Source: Pseudoduganella plicata
GTDB taxonomy: Bacteria; Pseudomonadota; Gammaproteobacteria; Burkholderiales; Burkholderiaceae_D
Reading direction: 5' to 3'
Length of the DNA stretch: 64,000 bases
NCBI RefSeq assembly: GCF_004421005.1
Contig: NZ_CP038026.1
Location: 1,674,001 to 1,738,000, forward strand
Under the pieces are notes generated by a model, which was not told the DNA's origin, ran no database searches, and saw only the letters and a list, made by a program, of their open reading frames with translations. Shown here piece after piece: positions 48,702 to 57,868 of this stretch (the stretch's first letter is position 1; each line of letters starts with the position of its first letter). Made by a program: the position numbers and the translations under genes.

Positions 48702-49702
48702 CGGCCCTGCATCTTCCGTGCTTCGTCGAAGTCCTGGCGCGCAATGGCGACGTGCTGTCGCGCCAGCGCTGCGACACACTGCCCGTGACGATCGGGCGCG
48801 GCTACGACAACGACGTCATCCTCGACGACGCCCACACGGCACCGCACCACGCGGTGCTGGAAGCGGGCGAGGATGGCGGACTGCTGCTGCGCGATGCGGG
48901 CAGCCAGAACGGCATCGTCCTGCACGGCAGGCGGGAAAAGGCCGTGCCGCTGGACGGCACGACGATCGTGCGGCTGGGGCATACGCGCGTGCGCGTGCGC
49001 GACGCCCGCTTCCCCGTCGAGCAGGAAGTGACGGATACCACGATGCATGCGTGGGAAGGCGGCGTGCCCGCCGTGGCCGGCGTGGCGCTGATTGCGCTGT
49101 TCGTGGGCATCGACCAGGCGCTGACGGACACCGAGTCCTTCCAGGCCATCAAATACCTGCTGACGATCGCCTCCGGCCTCGGTGCGGGCCTCGTCTGGAG
49201 CGGCGTCTGGGCCTTGATCAACCGGCTGTTCGCCGGCCATGCCCGGCTGGGGCGGCACCTGTTCATTCTCGGTGCAGGCCTGATCGCCATCGGCGCATGG
49301 AAGACCATGTCGTCCGTGCTGGCCTTTGCCTGGTCGGCCGAGGCGTTTACCCGCTATGGCCGGCATGCCATCATCCTGATCGCCTGCGGCATGGTGTACT
49401 TCCACCTGCGCACGATCCGGCCGCACTATTCGCCGCGCCGGCTGGTGACGGCCTGCGCGCTGCTGCTGGGCGCCGGCTCCGGGCTGGTCCTGATGAGCAA
49501 CCTGCAGAACAACGGCCATCCGGCCGACGAGCCGTACATGTCGGTGCTGCTGCCGCCGGAGATCCGCCAGAGCCCCGAACACAGCGTGGACGACTTCTTC
49601 GGCGACGCCGCGCGGCTGCGCGGCGCGGCCGACCGCGATCGCCGCGAGGCGATTCCCGAGGACGGCGACGACGACGAAACGGACGGTGGTGACGGCAGCT
49701 GA
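48698..49702 (+). CDS. FHA domain membrane protein
   Basis: A 334-residue protein whose ATG overlaps the protease stop (ATGA). An FHA domain at about residues 22-95 (TIGRGYDNDVILDD...HHAVLE...GSQNGIVLHG) would bind phosphothreonine; G-R, S/H and N-G positions are kept. About five hydrophobic segments follow (residues about 120-270) and a charged C-terminal tail. FHA proteins usually partner with Ser/Thr kinases, but none is in the window. The pairing with an exported protease suggests an envelope signalling unit. Confidence 0.85.
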   Translation: MTALHLPCFVEVLARNGDVLSRQRCDTLPVTIGRGYDNDVILDDAHTAPHHAVLEAGEDGGLLLRDAGSQNGIVLHGRREKAVPLDGTTIVRLGHTRVRVRDARFPVEQEVTDTTMHAWEGGVPAVAGVALIALFVGIDQALTDTESFQAIKYLLTIASGLGAGLVWSGVWALINRLFAGHARLGRHLFILGAGLIAIGAWKTMSSVLAFAWSAEAFTRYGRHAIILIACGMVYFHLRTIRPHYSPRRLVTACALLLGAGSGLVLMSNLQNNGHPADEPYMSVLLPPEIRQSPEHSVDDFFGDAARLRGAADRDRREAIPEDGDDDETDGGDGS

Positions 49703-49718
49703 CCTGTACAATGGCCGG

Positions 49719-50327
49719 ATGAAGATGGATTTACCGGACATACTCGCGGCACTGCGCGAAGCCACCACCAGCCGTCATGCGGAGCTTGACGAGGGCATGC
49801 CGCTTGCCCAGGAGGGGCCCACGCTGGACCATTATCGTGCCCACCTCACCCTGTTGCGCCACTGGCTGGCGCCCATCGAGGCCTGGCAGGCGCGCTTCAC
49901 CGACGGCCCGCAAAACCCTGCCACCCTGCCCCCTTTCCCGCATCTCCCGCTGCTCGACGCGGATCTGGGCGATCCGGCACTCCCTGGCACTTCCATTGCC
50001 CTGCCCCCGGCGCCGGCCTGGTTTGCCGATGGCGGCGCAGCCTACCGCTGGGGTGTCTCCTACGTCCTCGAAGGGTCGCGCCTGGGCGGGACGGTCCTGT
50101 ATCGCCGTCTGGCCGACCGGCTCGCGCCGCACCCGCTGCGCTACCTGCACGGCGGTGGCGTGCCGCCCGGCCCGCGCTGGCAGCAATTCCTGCGCGTGCT
50201 GCGCGAGCACGTGCACACGCCCGCTGCGATCAGCGCCGCGTGCACCGGCGCCTGCGACGCATTCGACAGCCTGATCGCGCTGCGACGCGAGTACGCGGCC
50301 GCGCCTGCCGCAAGGGTGGCGCCATGA
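49719..50327 (+). CDS. bphO: Heme oxygenase, biliverdin-producing (BphO/HmuO-like)
   Basis: A 202-residue protein from the ATG at 49719, with no clear ribosome binding site; the GTG at 49686 is an alternative that overlaps the FHA gene. The heme-ligand His20 lies in TTSRHAELDE, and the distal helix has YVLEGSRLGGTVLY. Bacterial BphO enzymes split heme into biliverdin, CO and iron. Its stop overlaps the start of the bacteriophytochrome gene, so the pigment and its apoprotein are produced together. Confidence 0.9.
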   Translation: MKMDLPDILAALREATTSRHAELDEGMPLAQEGPTLDHYRAHLTLLRHWLAPIEAWQARFTDGPQNPATLPPFPHLPLLDADLGDPALPGTSIALPPAPAWFADGGAAYRWGVSYVLEGSRLGGTVLYRRLADRLAPHPLRYLHGGGVPPGPRWQQFLRVLREHVHTPAAISAACTGACDAFDSLIALRREYAAAPAARVAP

Positions 50328-52504
50328 TGCCCCCGGCACCGAACGGCGCGATCGGCCTGGACAACTGCGCCAACGAACCGATCCACATCCCCGGCCTGAT
50401 CCAGCCGCACGGCGCCCTGCTCGCGTTCAATCGGCAGGGCGCGCTGCGTGCGTGGAGCGACAACGCCGGCGCCATGCTGGGCTTTAAGCCCGTGCTGGAC
50501 ATGCCGGTCGACGCCCTGCCGCTGGCCCCTGACGTGCTCCAGCAGCTGCGCGAGTGCATCGACAGCAGTGCCAGCGAGGGCTGCACGCCCACTGCCATCG
50601 AAACGACGGTAGGTACCCAGACCTTCGACTGCATCGTCCACAGCGACGCCCAGCGCGTGCTGGCCGAATTCGAGCTGCGCGACGTGGGCAGCGAGCGTGT
50701 TGCCGCGTTCGCGCTGAAGGCGCACGCGGCCATCGAGCGCCTGCGCCGGCAGAAGGCGATCGTCCCTCTGCTGCAGCTGGCGGTGGAACAGGTGCGCGCC
50801 ATCACGGGGTTCGACCGCGTGATGGCCTACCGCTTCCGCCATGACGACAGCGGCGACGTCGTCGGCGAAGCGCGTGCGGAAACGCTCAAGCCGCTGCTCG
50901 GCATGCGCTACCCCGCCGGCGACATCCCGGCCCAGGCACGCCGCCTGTACACGATCAACACACTGCGCCTGATCGCCGATATCGGCTACAGCCCGGTGCC
51001 GGTCACGGTGGCGCCCGGCGACGCGCCGCTGGACATGAGCCACGCCGTGCTGCGCAGCGTGTCGCCGATCCACGTCGAGTACCTGCGCAATATGGGCGTG
51101 GCGGCATCGATGAGCGTCTCGATCGTCGTCAACGGCCGTTTATGGGGACTGCTGGCGTGCCACCACAACACGCCGCTGCGCGTGCCGTATGCCGTGCGCA
51201 TGGCGTGCGACGTGCTGGCGCAGGTGCTGGCGGCCACCGTGCAAAGCATCGATGCGCGCGAGCGCGCCACGATGGTGGAACAGGCCGCGGACGTGCGCAC
51301 GCACCTGATCGAAACGCTGCTGCACGAAGACGATGTGCTGTCGGCACTGAATCGACACGCCGCAGGTCTGGCGGTGACGCTGGACGCGCACGCGCTGGTG
51401 TTTGCGCAACAGGGCAAGCTGTGCACGCATGGCGACATCGGACATGACCTGGCAGCTGCCATCGTCGCCTCCCTGCCGGCCGACGGCGAGGAAGTCCTGC
51501 TTCGCTGCTGCCGGGCGGAATGGCCCGCCGCCACCGGTGCCGCCATCGGCCCATGGGTCGGCGTGCTGGGACTGCATTTCGATCCCGCCACGTCCGGCTG
51601 GCTGCTTGCGCTGCGGCGGGAGCAGATCGAAACGATCCGCTGGGCCGGCAAGCCGGAAAAGATGACGGTCACGGGGCCGCTGGGCCACCGCCTGACGCCG
51701 CGCGGCTCGTTCGACGAGTGGGTCGACACGGTGCACGACAAGGCCGAACCATGGGACGCCAACCGCATGCTGGTGGCCGAACAGCTGCTGGCCGAGATGC
51801 ACCGGGCCAGCATGGCGCGGCACGCCGAGACCGAACGCGCGCGCATGCAGCTGCTGGCGATGCTGGGCCACGACCTGCGCGATCCGCTGCAGTCGATCAC
51901 GATGGCGGCAACGGTCCTGCAGCATGGCGCCCAACCGCAGCAGCTGGGCCAGCGCATCGAACGTTCCAGCGGCCGCATGCATCGCCTCATCAGCCAGGTG
52001 CTGGACATGAGCCGCCTCGACAGCGGCCTCGGACTGTCGCTGCGCAAGGAAGACACCGACATCAGCCGGCTGGTCGAGGATCTCGTGGACGAAACCCGGA
52101 TGGCACATCCGGGCACGACGTTCGAGACGACGATCGCACCGGGCGTGCACGCGCAGGTCGATGCGGACCGGCTGGCGCAGGTCGTCAGCAACCTGCTGAG
52201 CAATGCGCGCCACCATGCCCACGGCGGCCACGCCATCGGCGTGGCCCTGGCACAGGACGACGGTATCGTGCGCATCGAAGTTCGCAACGAAGGCGCTCCG
52301 ATCCCGCCCGAGCTGGAAGCGCAGCTGTTCAACCCCTTCAAGCGGATGGCGCTCCAGAACCAGGCCAACCGGACCGGCATGGGCCTGGGCCTGTACATCG
52401 CCGACAGCGTCATGCGCGGCCACGACGGCAGCATCGTCTACCGCTACGAGGCGCCGTACGTCGTGTTTACCGCCAGCTTCCCGGTTGGCGGCAGCATCGG
52501 GTGA
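50324..52504 (+). CDS. bphP: Bacteriophytochrome histidine kinase
   Basis: A 726-residue red/far-red photoreceptor starting at 50324 (ATGA overlap with bphO, AAGGGTGG upstream). The PAS domain has the biliverdin-binding Cys15 in NCANEPIHIPGLIQPHG. The GAF domain has YPAGDIPAQARRLY, where most relatives have P-A-S-D-I-P; the Asp that contacts the pyrrole waters is kept. The PHY tongue has PRGSFDEW. The kinase part has an H-box LGHDLRDPLQS and an HATPase with NLLSNARHH and GMGLGLYIAD. No response regulator follows, so its target is encoded elsewhere. Confidence 0.95.
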   Translation: MMPPAPNGAIGLDNCANEPIHIPGLIQPHGALLAFNRQGALRAWSDNAGAMLGFKPVLDMPVDALPLAPDVLQQLRECIDSSASEGCTPTAIETTVGTQTFDCIVHSDAQRVLAEFELRDVGSERVAAFALKAHAAIERLRRQKAIVPLLQLAVEQVRAITGFDRVMAYRFRHDDSGDVVGEARAETLKPLLGMRYPAGDIPAQARRLYTINTLRLIADIGYSPVPVTVAPGDAPLDMSHAVLRSVSPIHVEYLRNMGVAASMSVSIVVNGRLWGLLACHHNTPLRVPYAVRMACDVLAQVLAATVQSIDARERATMVEQAADVRTHLIETLLHEDDVLSALNRHAAGLAVTLDAHALVFAQQGKLCTHGDIGHDLAAAIVASLPADGEEVLLRCCRAEWPAATGAAIGPWVGVLGLHFDPATSGWLLALRREQIETIRWAGKPEKMTVTGPLGHRLTPRGSFDEWVDTVHDKAEPWDANRMLVAEQLLAEMHRASMARHAETERARMQLLAMLGHDLRDPLQSITMAATVLQHGAQPQQLGQRIERSSGRMHRLISQVLDMSRLDSGLGLSLRKEDTDISRLVEDLVDETRMAHPGTTFETTIAPGVHAQVDADRLAQVVSNLLSNARHHAHGGHAIGVALAQDDGIVRIEVRNEGAPIPPELEAQLFNPFKRMALQNQANRTGMGLGLYIADSVMRGHDGSIVYRYEAPYVVFTASFPVGGSIG

Positions 52505-52680
52505 CGACGCCGGGCAGCGTCACCATCCGCACGCTGCAGGCCGACGACGCCGCCGCGCTGCTTGCCTTTGAAATCGCCAACCGTGCGTGGTTCGAACAGC
52601 ATATCGAACCGCGCGACCGCGCCGGCCGCCGTATCGAGCTCCGTCATCTGCTGGTGCTGCCGCCGCGCGGCATAACGTAA
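52501..52680 (+). pseudogene. Truncated GNAT acetyltransferase fragment
   Basis: A GTG at 52501, overlapping the phytochrome stop, opens 59 codons beginning VTIRTLQADDAAALLAFE, which matches the N-terminal strand and helix of GNAT acetyltransferases (IANRAWFEQHI). The frame ends before the acetyl-CoA motif, so this is only a remnant and almost certainly inactive. Confidence 0.5.
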
Positions 52681-52726
52681 CGGGTAACGGCCTGCCTGCG
52701 CAGGTGGCACCCGCATCAAAGCCGCA

Positions 52727-53131
52727 TCAATACGGCGCACCCTTCAGCTCCACCGTATTGCCCTCGGGGTCCGCGATGTAGATCGACGGCCCCTCGCCCT
52801 CGGCACCATAACGCGACTCGGCCGGTCCGCTCGGCACGTCGAAGCGGTCCAGGTGCGCGCGAATCGCCGCCTCGTCGAACGGCTCGACCCGGAAGCAGAA
52901 ATGATCGACGTTGCGCCCCTCTTTGCCGGGCGCCGCGCCGCCCAGGCGGCCCAGCTTTCCGTCGACGGGAACGAGGTCCACCATGGCGCTGCCGGCGCGC
53001 AGCTGCACCAGGCCGATCGCGTCCTGCCGGCGCTCCACGGTACAGCCCAGCACCTCCGTGTAGAAACGGACCATGCGCTCGAGCTCCACGACGCGCAGGA
53101 CGATATGGTCGATTTCGCGGATACGGATCAT
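52727..53131 (-). CDS. VOC family protein (glyoxalase/bleomycin-resistance-like)
   Basis: A 134-residue protein with two beta-alpha-beta-beta-beta modules: DHIVLRVVELERMVRFYTEV, then VDHFCFRVEPFD and ADPEGNTVELKG. Metal ligands expected of the fold are seen as His10 in the first module, His in DHFCF and a late Glu in VELKG. Members are metal-dependent lyases, dioxygenases or binding proteins; the reaction is not assigned. It has its own promoter region and is not part of the ispDF operon. Confidence 0.9.
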   Translation of the reverse strand: MIRIREIDHIVLRVVELERMVRFYTEVLGCTVERRQDAIGLVQLRAGSAMVDLVPVDGKLGRLGGAAPGKEGRNVDHFCFRVEPFDEAAIRAHLDRFDVPSGPAESRYGAEGEGPSIYIADPEGNTVELKGAPY

Positions 53132-53171
53132 GCTCTCCCTTTCAGCAATGTCCGGGATTGTCCCGGAGGAC

Positions 53172-53468
53172 TCAGATTCGGCCGCGCCGGAACTCCGCCA
53201 GAAACTTGCGCGCCTGCGCGTCGCTCAGCACAACGACCGGGTCGCCGTGGTACACGTACAGGAACGGCGTCCCGCCGAGCCGGTCCGTCAGCTTGGCATG
53301 CACGAGAAAGCGGGTGCCGACGGGATGGTCCGCCACCATGACGCGCGGTCCCTGCACCCGCAGCCACACATGGTAGGCCTGGCCGGCCAAGGGGCGCAGC
53401 CGTACGACACCGCCGTCGTCGAACGACTCGATCGCCACTTCGCGGTAGGCCGACAGGTCGCGTGCCAT
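53172..53468 (-). CDS. Conserved hypothetical protein, 98 aa
   Basis: It starts 2 nt downstream of the ispF stop, so it should be the last gene of that operon. The sequence is all-beta looking (VRLRPLAGQAYHVWLRVQG, LYVYHGDPVVVLS) with a basic C-terminus. No domain recognised. Association with ispF does not by itself suggest an isoprenoid role. Confidence 0.7.
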   Translation of the reverse strand: MARDLSAYREVAIESFDDGGVVRLRPLAGQAYHVWLRVQGPRVMVADHPVGTRFLVHAKLTDRLGGTPFLYVYHGDPVVVLSDAQARKFLAEFRRGRI

Positions 53469-53470
53469 CG

Positions 53471-53980
53471 TCAGGCGGCGCGCAGCACGAGCAACGCCAC
53501 GGCTTCGGCGTTGATGCCCTCTTCGCGCCCCAGGTAGCCCATCTTTTCGTTGGTCTTGGCCTTGACGTTGACCTGGTTCGGCGTCACGCCCAGGTCGGCG
53601 GCGATGTTCTCGACCATCGTGGCGATGTGCGGCGCCATCTTCGGGCGCTGGGCGATGATCGTCGCGTCCACGTTGCCGATGTCGTAGCCCGTCTCGCGCA
53701 CGCGCCGCACGGCTTCGCGTAGCAGCACGCGCGAATCGGCGCCGGCGAATTCGACGGCCGTGTCGGGGAAATGCCTGCCGATGTCGCCCAGCGCGGCCGC
53801 GCCCAGGATGGCGTCCGTCACGGCATGCAGCAGCGCGTCCGCATCGGAATGGCCCAGCAGACCCTTGTCGTGGGCAATCTCGACACCGCCCAGTATCAGT
53901 TTGCGGCCTTCGACGAGGCGGTGGCTGTCATAGCCTTGTCCGATGCGATATGGCAGGTGCGGGAAGGATGAGGTAGTCAT
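53471..53980 (-). CDS. ispF: 2-C-methyl-D-erythritol 2,4-cyclodiphosphate synthase
   Basis: A 169-residue MEP-pathway enzyme. Zinc ligands are in GYDSHR (Asp and His near residue 17) and in the [10 protein letters not shown] block; the phosphate-binding and CMP-releasing segments, DIGRHFPDT and [16 protein letters not shown], are intact. It cyclises CDP-ME 2-phosphate for isopentenyl diphosphate synthesis. Its ATG overlaps the ispD stop by 4 nt. Confidence 0.97.
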   Translation of the reverse strand: MTTSSFPHLPYRIGQGYDSHRLVEGRKLILGGVEIAHDKGLLGHSDADALLHAVTDAILGAAALGDIGRHFPDTAVEFAGADSRVLLREAVRRVRETGYDIGNVDATIIAQRPKMAPHIATMVENIAADLGVTPNQVNVKAKTNEKMGYLGREEGINAEAVALLVLRAA

Positions 53981-54669
53981 TGTGAATCCTGTTTCAGGTA
54001 CATTTCAGCGATGCCGATGTCGACCGGCAGCGTCACTTTCAGGTTGCGTGGATGGCCTTCGACCAGCCGTGGCGACAGCCCCAGCATCTCGACGGCGGAA
54101 GCATCGTCCGTGATCGCCTCCGGGTCCGGCGCCGATTCCAGCGCCCGCAGCAGCAGCTCGTACGGGAACATCTGCGGCGTCTGTGCCAGCCACAGCCCGT
54201 CGCGCGGCGTGGTTTCGACCTTGCCGGCACGCGTGCTCTTGACGGTATCGACGACGCGCAATGCCAGCAGGCCGCCGGCGGGGTCGAGGCCCGCCTCGGC
54301 GATCAGCTTGTCGATCAACCCCGGCGTCAGGCCGGGACGGGCGGCGTCGTGCACCAGCACACGGTCGCCAGCGGCGGCATCGATGGCGCGCAGGCCGTTG
54401 CGGATCGACTCCATGCGGGTGGCGCCGCCGCGGCGCAGCACCGTCACCCGCTGCCCGCAGTCGGCAACGACGTCGTCGATGTAGCCGTCGCTGGCGCTGA
54501 CGACAACGTAGATGTGGTGGATCGCCTCGCTGTCGAGGAACGCCTGCAGCGTGTGGCGCAGCATGGGCCTGCCCGCCAGCGGCAGGTATTGTTTCGGGCC
54601 GGCGGCGGCCATGCGCGCGCCGACGCCCGCGGCGGGGATCAGCGCCAGGTAGCGCGGTGCTTCAGTCAT
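53977..54669 (-). CDS. ispD: 2-C-methyl-D-erythritol 4-phosphate cytidylyltransferase
   Basis: A 230-residue enzyme with the nucleotide-binding opening [20 protein letters not shown], the catalytic HDAARPGL block and a C-terminal [17 protein letters not shown] motif. It makes CDP-methylerythritol from MEP and CTP. Four-base overlaps link it to the upstream metalloprotease-like gene and to ispF, giving one coupled operon. Confidence 0.97.
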   Translation of the reverse strand: MTEAPRYLALIPAAGVGARMAAAGPKQYLPLAGRPMLRHTLQAFLDSEAIHHIYVVVSASDGYIDDVVADCGQRVTVLRRGGATRMESIRNGLRAIDAAAGDRVLVHDAARPGLTPGLIDKLIAEAGLDPAGGLLALRVVDTVKSTRAGKVETTPRDGLWLAQTPQMFPYELLLRALESAPDPEAITDDASAVEMLGLSPRLVEGHPRNLKVTLPVDIGIAEMYLKQDSQ

Positions 54670-55370
54670 CTCATTGCTCTTGTTCTTACCAGTATTCGTT
54701 GAATCTCGCCGCCGCAGACCTTGCCCAGGCGCGCATACTCGGCCGGCGAATCGATCTGCGCCTGCACCGCTTCCACCTTCGCCATCTCGGCCTTGATGTA
54801 GGGCAGCCAGCCGCTGTCGATCTCGAACGCCAGCGCGGAACGCGCCGTGCCGGCGGGCGCGTACAAGGGTTTACCCTCGAAGCGCTTCGCCAGCGCGGCG
54901 CCGACCGTGCGCTCGACCTTCGGCAGGTGGGCCATGTACGCTTCCATATGCCGCATCTCGTGCGCCAGGATCTCCTTGTAGCCGCACGTTCCCACGGGGA
55001 ACTCGCTGCCCACGTAGATTTTCACGGGCACGTACGTCAGCTGCACGGAGATCTGCGGCGCCACGCACTCGTAACCGCTGGCCGGGTCCTGCAGCATGGG
55101 GCCGGCCAGGCCGATCTGCACGCGCGATTCCGTGCGCGTCAGTCCCAGCACGAACTGGTTGCGCGTGGCGACGCCCTTCATCGCCGTCAGCATCTTGTAT
55201 GACAGCGTGGTATTGATCGTGTAGCCGTTCTGCTTGGCCGACAGCACGGAAACCGTCTTGCTGATCGAATCCTCGCAGCGGATCTGGAACGGCGTACGCG
55301 CCGGAGCGGCAGCAGCGGCAGCGCCGCACGCTGCCAATGCCAACGCCAGCGCGAGCCGCCGCCCGTTCAT
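54666..55370 (-). CDS. Exported protein with HExxH zinc-peptidase motif
   Basis: A 234-residue protein from the ATG at 55370. A signal peptide (LALALALAACGAAAAAA), possibly lipoprotein-like with Cys15, precedes a globular domain that carries HEMRH at residues 137-141 followed by MEAY, a zincin-type helix. Cysteines in RCED, ECVAP, GTCGY and KVCGG may form disulfides. I do not recognise the family; a secreted metallopeptidase is an inference from the motif alone. It sits between the NUDIX and ispD genes and overlaps ispD by 4 nt. Confidence 0.72.
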   Translation of the reverse strand: MNGRRLALALALAACGAAAAAAPARTPFQIRCEDSISKTVSVLSAKQNGYTINTTLSYKMLTAMKGVATRNQFVLGLTRTESRVQIGLAGPMLQDPASGYECVAPQISVQLTYVPVKIYVGSEFPVGTCGYKEILAHEMRHMEAYMAHLPKVERTVGAALAKRFEGKPLYAPAGTARSALAFEIDSGWLPYIKAEMAKVEAVQAQIDSPAEYARLGKVCGGEIQRILVRTRAMR

Positions 55371-55371
55371 G

Positions 55372-55932
55372 TCAGTCCAGCTTCCAGTCGTTCGAGCGCA
55401 GCTTGTCGAGCCAGAACGTGCCGATAATCGTCTTGACGTCCGTGATCTTGCCGGTGCGGACCCATTCCAGCATCTCGTCCAGCGTGGCCGTGAAGCATTC
55501 GACGAATTCGCCGGCATCGAGCTGCGCTTCGCCCGCCGTGAGACCCCTGGCGAGGTACAGTTCCAGATGCTCGTCCGAATAAGCGATGGCGTTGTGGATC
55601 GTCGTCAGGAAGTGCCACTCGCGCGCCGTGTAGCCCGTTTCCTCCACCAGCTCGCGCTTGGCGCATGCCAGGTAGTCCTCGCCCGGATCGATTTTACCGG
55701 CCGGGAATTCGATGAAGACCTGGTCGTTCGGGTAGCGGAACTGGCGTTCCAGCAGGATGCGTCCGTCGTCCAGCACGGGCAGGATCGCCACGGCGCCGGA
55801 ATGGCGGATGTATTCGCGGTGGGTGATGCTGCCGTCGGGCAGCGTGACACGGTCCTTGTGGACCTTCAGGAAGCCGCCATCGTAGGCCAGGCTGCCGTCC
55901 ACTTTCGTTTCCTTCAGATGCGCATCGCTCAT
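55372..55932 (-). CDS. NUDIX hydrolase (ADP-ribose pyrophosphatase-like)
   Basis: A 186-residue protein from the ATG at 55932. The NUDIX box is complete, from GEDYLACAKRELVEETGY with the E-E pair that binds Mg. The preceding FIEFPAGKIDPGE and the ERQFRYPNDQ segment are typical of ADP-ribose pyrophosphatases. It ends one base before the next gene's start and begins the operon that leads to ispDF, just after the nuo operon terminator. Confidence 0.9.
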   Translation of the reverse strand: MSDAHLKETKVDGSLAYDGGFLKVHKDRVTLPDGSITHREYIRHSGAVAILPVLDDGRILLERQFRYPNDQVFIEFPAGKIDPGEDYLACAKRELVEETGYTAREWHFLTTIHNAIAYSDEHLELYLARGLTAGEAQLDAGEFVECFTATLDEMLEWVRTGKITDVKTIIGTFWLDKLRSNDWKLD

Positions 55933-55990
55933 GCACGCTCCAGTCAAAAAACGCCAGTGTAGCAGTGTGGCGAAATTGTTGTCCCCCAAA

Positions 55991-56014
55991 TAAAAAACCC
56001 GGCAGGGCCGGGTT
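55991..56014 (-). terminator. Terminator of the nuo operon
   Basis: On the minus strand AACCCGGC and GCCGGGTT pair around a 3-nt loop and are followed by TTTT, about 14 nt past the DUF2818 stop at 56028. Confidence 0.88.
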
Positions 56015-56027
56015 TCCTTTTGAAAGC

Positions 56028-56332
56028 TCAGTGCCGCTTGCGCAGATAGCGCACGACGAAGCCGGGGAAGCCAAGGACGAGGAACAGGCAGGCGGAGATG
56101 GCGTAGAACTCCCACGTTTGCGGGAAGACGGTGCCGATGCGCCCTTCGAGAGCGCGGCCGATGAACCCGACGATAAAGAACAGCACCACGAGTTCACCGA
56201 GACGCACCAGGAAAGGCTTGTGCCCTGCCCCTTGAAGGGGACCAGGGCAAACACCTTGTCATTGAAGAACGGCAGGTTGGCGCCGACGAATGCCAGCAGG
56301 ATCACCAACCATGCCGCCGCGCCGACATCCAT
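56028..56332 (-). pseudogene. DUF2818 family membrane protein, frameshifted as sequenced
   Basis: The ATG at 56332 gives MDVGAAAWLVILLAFVGANL, then the frame is lost near 56224. One added base there joins it to KPFLVRLGELVVLFFIVGFI and on to LRKRH, a 101-residue protein with about three hydrophobic segments, the usual DUF2818 length. This family is found after nuoN in many betaproteobacteria. Its role is unknown. The clean second half argues against a genuine pseudogene. Confidence 0.82.
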
Positions 56333-56335
56333 CAA

Positions 56336-57847
56336 TCAGGACGCCAGCGTCTTGCTCATTGCGTGCAGGCACGCGTCCAGCAGCGGGCCCGGCACGACAC
56401 CCAGCACCAGGACCAGCAGCGCGTTCAGTCCGAGGACGATGTTCTTGTCCGTGGCGACCTTGATCGGCGCCGTGTCGACCGGCTCGTCGAACCACATCGT
56501 CTTGACGACGCGCAGGTAGTAGAACGCGGCCACCAGCGACGCCATGACGGCGAAGATCGTGAGCCACAGCTGGCCCGTGTGCAGCACGGTCTGCAGCACC
56601 GCCAGCTTGGCGGCGAAGCCCATCATCGGCGGCACGCCGGCCAGCGAGAACATCAGCAGGGTCATGACGAGCGCGAACCATGGCGAACGCTTCGACAGGC
56701 CGCGGAAGTCGGACAGTTCCTCCGCTTCGTGACCGGAACGGGCCAGCACCATGATCAGGCCGAACGTACCCAGCGTGGTCAGCACGTACGTGATCGAGTA
56801 GTACATCGCGGCGCTGTACGCCGGCGCGGCATTGGCCGTGTCCGGAAGGATCTTGCCGTCCGCCTGCTCGACGCCCGTGACGCCGGCCATCATGGCCAGC
56901 GCGACGAAGCCGATCTGCGCGATCGTCGAATAGGCCAGCATCCGCTTCAGGTTCGTCTGCGCGATGGCCGTCAGGTTACCGATGGCCAGCGACAGCACGG
57001 CCAGGACCATCATCATCTGCTGCCAGTCGAATGCCATGGGCAGCAGGCCTTCCACCAGCAGGCGGATGCAGATCGCGAACGTGGCCAGTTTCGGCGCGGC
57101 GCCCAGCAGCAGCGTGACGCCGGTTGGCGAGCCCTGGTAGACGTCCGGTACCCACATATGGAACGGCACGGCGCCCAGCTTGAAGCCCAGGCCGGCGACA
57201 AGGAACACGAGGCCGAACACCAGGATGGTCGGGGTGACCGTACCGCTGGAGACTTTCTGCGCCAGGGTCGACAGGTCCAGCGTGCCGGTCGCGCCATACA
57301 GCATCGACATGCCATACAGCAGGAAGCCGGACGCCAGCGCGCCCAGCACGAAGTACTTCATCGCCGCTTCGGTGGAGATCGGGTGATCGCGACGCAGCGC
57401 CACCAGGGCGTACGTTGCCAGCGACATCAGCTCCAGGCCCAGGTAGATGGACAGGAAGTTGTTCGCCGAGATCATGACCATCTGGCCCAGCATCGAGAAC
57501 AGGGCCAGCACGTAGAACTCGCCGCCCAGCGAGCCGCCCAGCATGCCGCGGTCATGGGTGTACTGGCGCGAGTAGACGAACGTCACACCCACGGTCAGGT
57601 AGGTGAACAGCTTGAGCAGGTTGCCCATCGGGTCGGACACGACCATGTTGTAGAACGAGTACGTCGTCGTGCCGGCATTGAAGTCGACAAACGTGAAGTA
57701 CGCGCAGCCCACCAGTGCGAACAGCGACAGCGCATACGTGATGCCCCGCTTCGCCTCCGACAGGAACATGTCGATCAGCAGGATCGCCGAGGTGGCGACC
57801 ACCAGGAAGATCTCTGCGTAGATCGGGATCAGGTTTGAGTTATTCAT
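56336..57847 (-). CDS. nuoN: NADH-quinone oxidoreductase subunit N
   Basis: A 503-residue antiporter-like subunit of respiratory complex I, with about fourteen transmembrane segments. Key segments are GLELMSLATYALVAL, LGFKLGAVPFHMWVPDVYQG and the central-axis Lys/Glu helices such as NLKRMLAYSTIAQIG. It forms one of the three proton-pumping modules of the membrane arm. Gap of 21 nt to nuoM; last nuo gene before DUF2818. Confidence 0.97.
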   Translation of the reverse strand: MNNSNLIPIYAEIFLVVATSAILLIDMFLSEAKRGITYALSLFALVGCAYFTFVDFNAGTTTYSFYNMVVSDPMGNLLKLFTYLTVGVTFVYSRQYTHDRGMLGGSLGGEFYVLALFSMLGQMVMISANNFLSIYLGLELMSLATYALVALRRDHPISTEAAMKYFVLGALASGFLLYGMSMLYGATGTLDLSTLAQKVSSGTVTPTILVFGLVFLVAGLGFKLGAVPFHMWVPDVYQGSPTGVTLLLGAAPKLATFAICIRLLVEGLLPMAFDWQQMMMVLAVLSLAIGNLTAIAQTNLKRMLAYSTIAQIGFVALAMMAGVTGVEQADGKILPDTANAAPAYSAAMYYSITYVLTTLGTFGLIMVLARSGHEAEELSDFRGLSKRSPWFALVMTLLMFSLAGVPPMMGFAAKLAVLQTVLHTGQLWLTIFAVMASLVAAFYYLRVVKTMWFDEPVDTAPIKVATDKNIVLGLNALLVLVLGVVPGPLLDACLHAMSKTLAS

Positions 57848-57868
57848 GAAACTTCGGTCCTATCTCAA

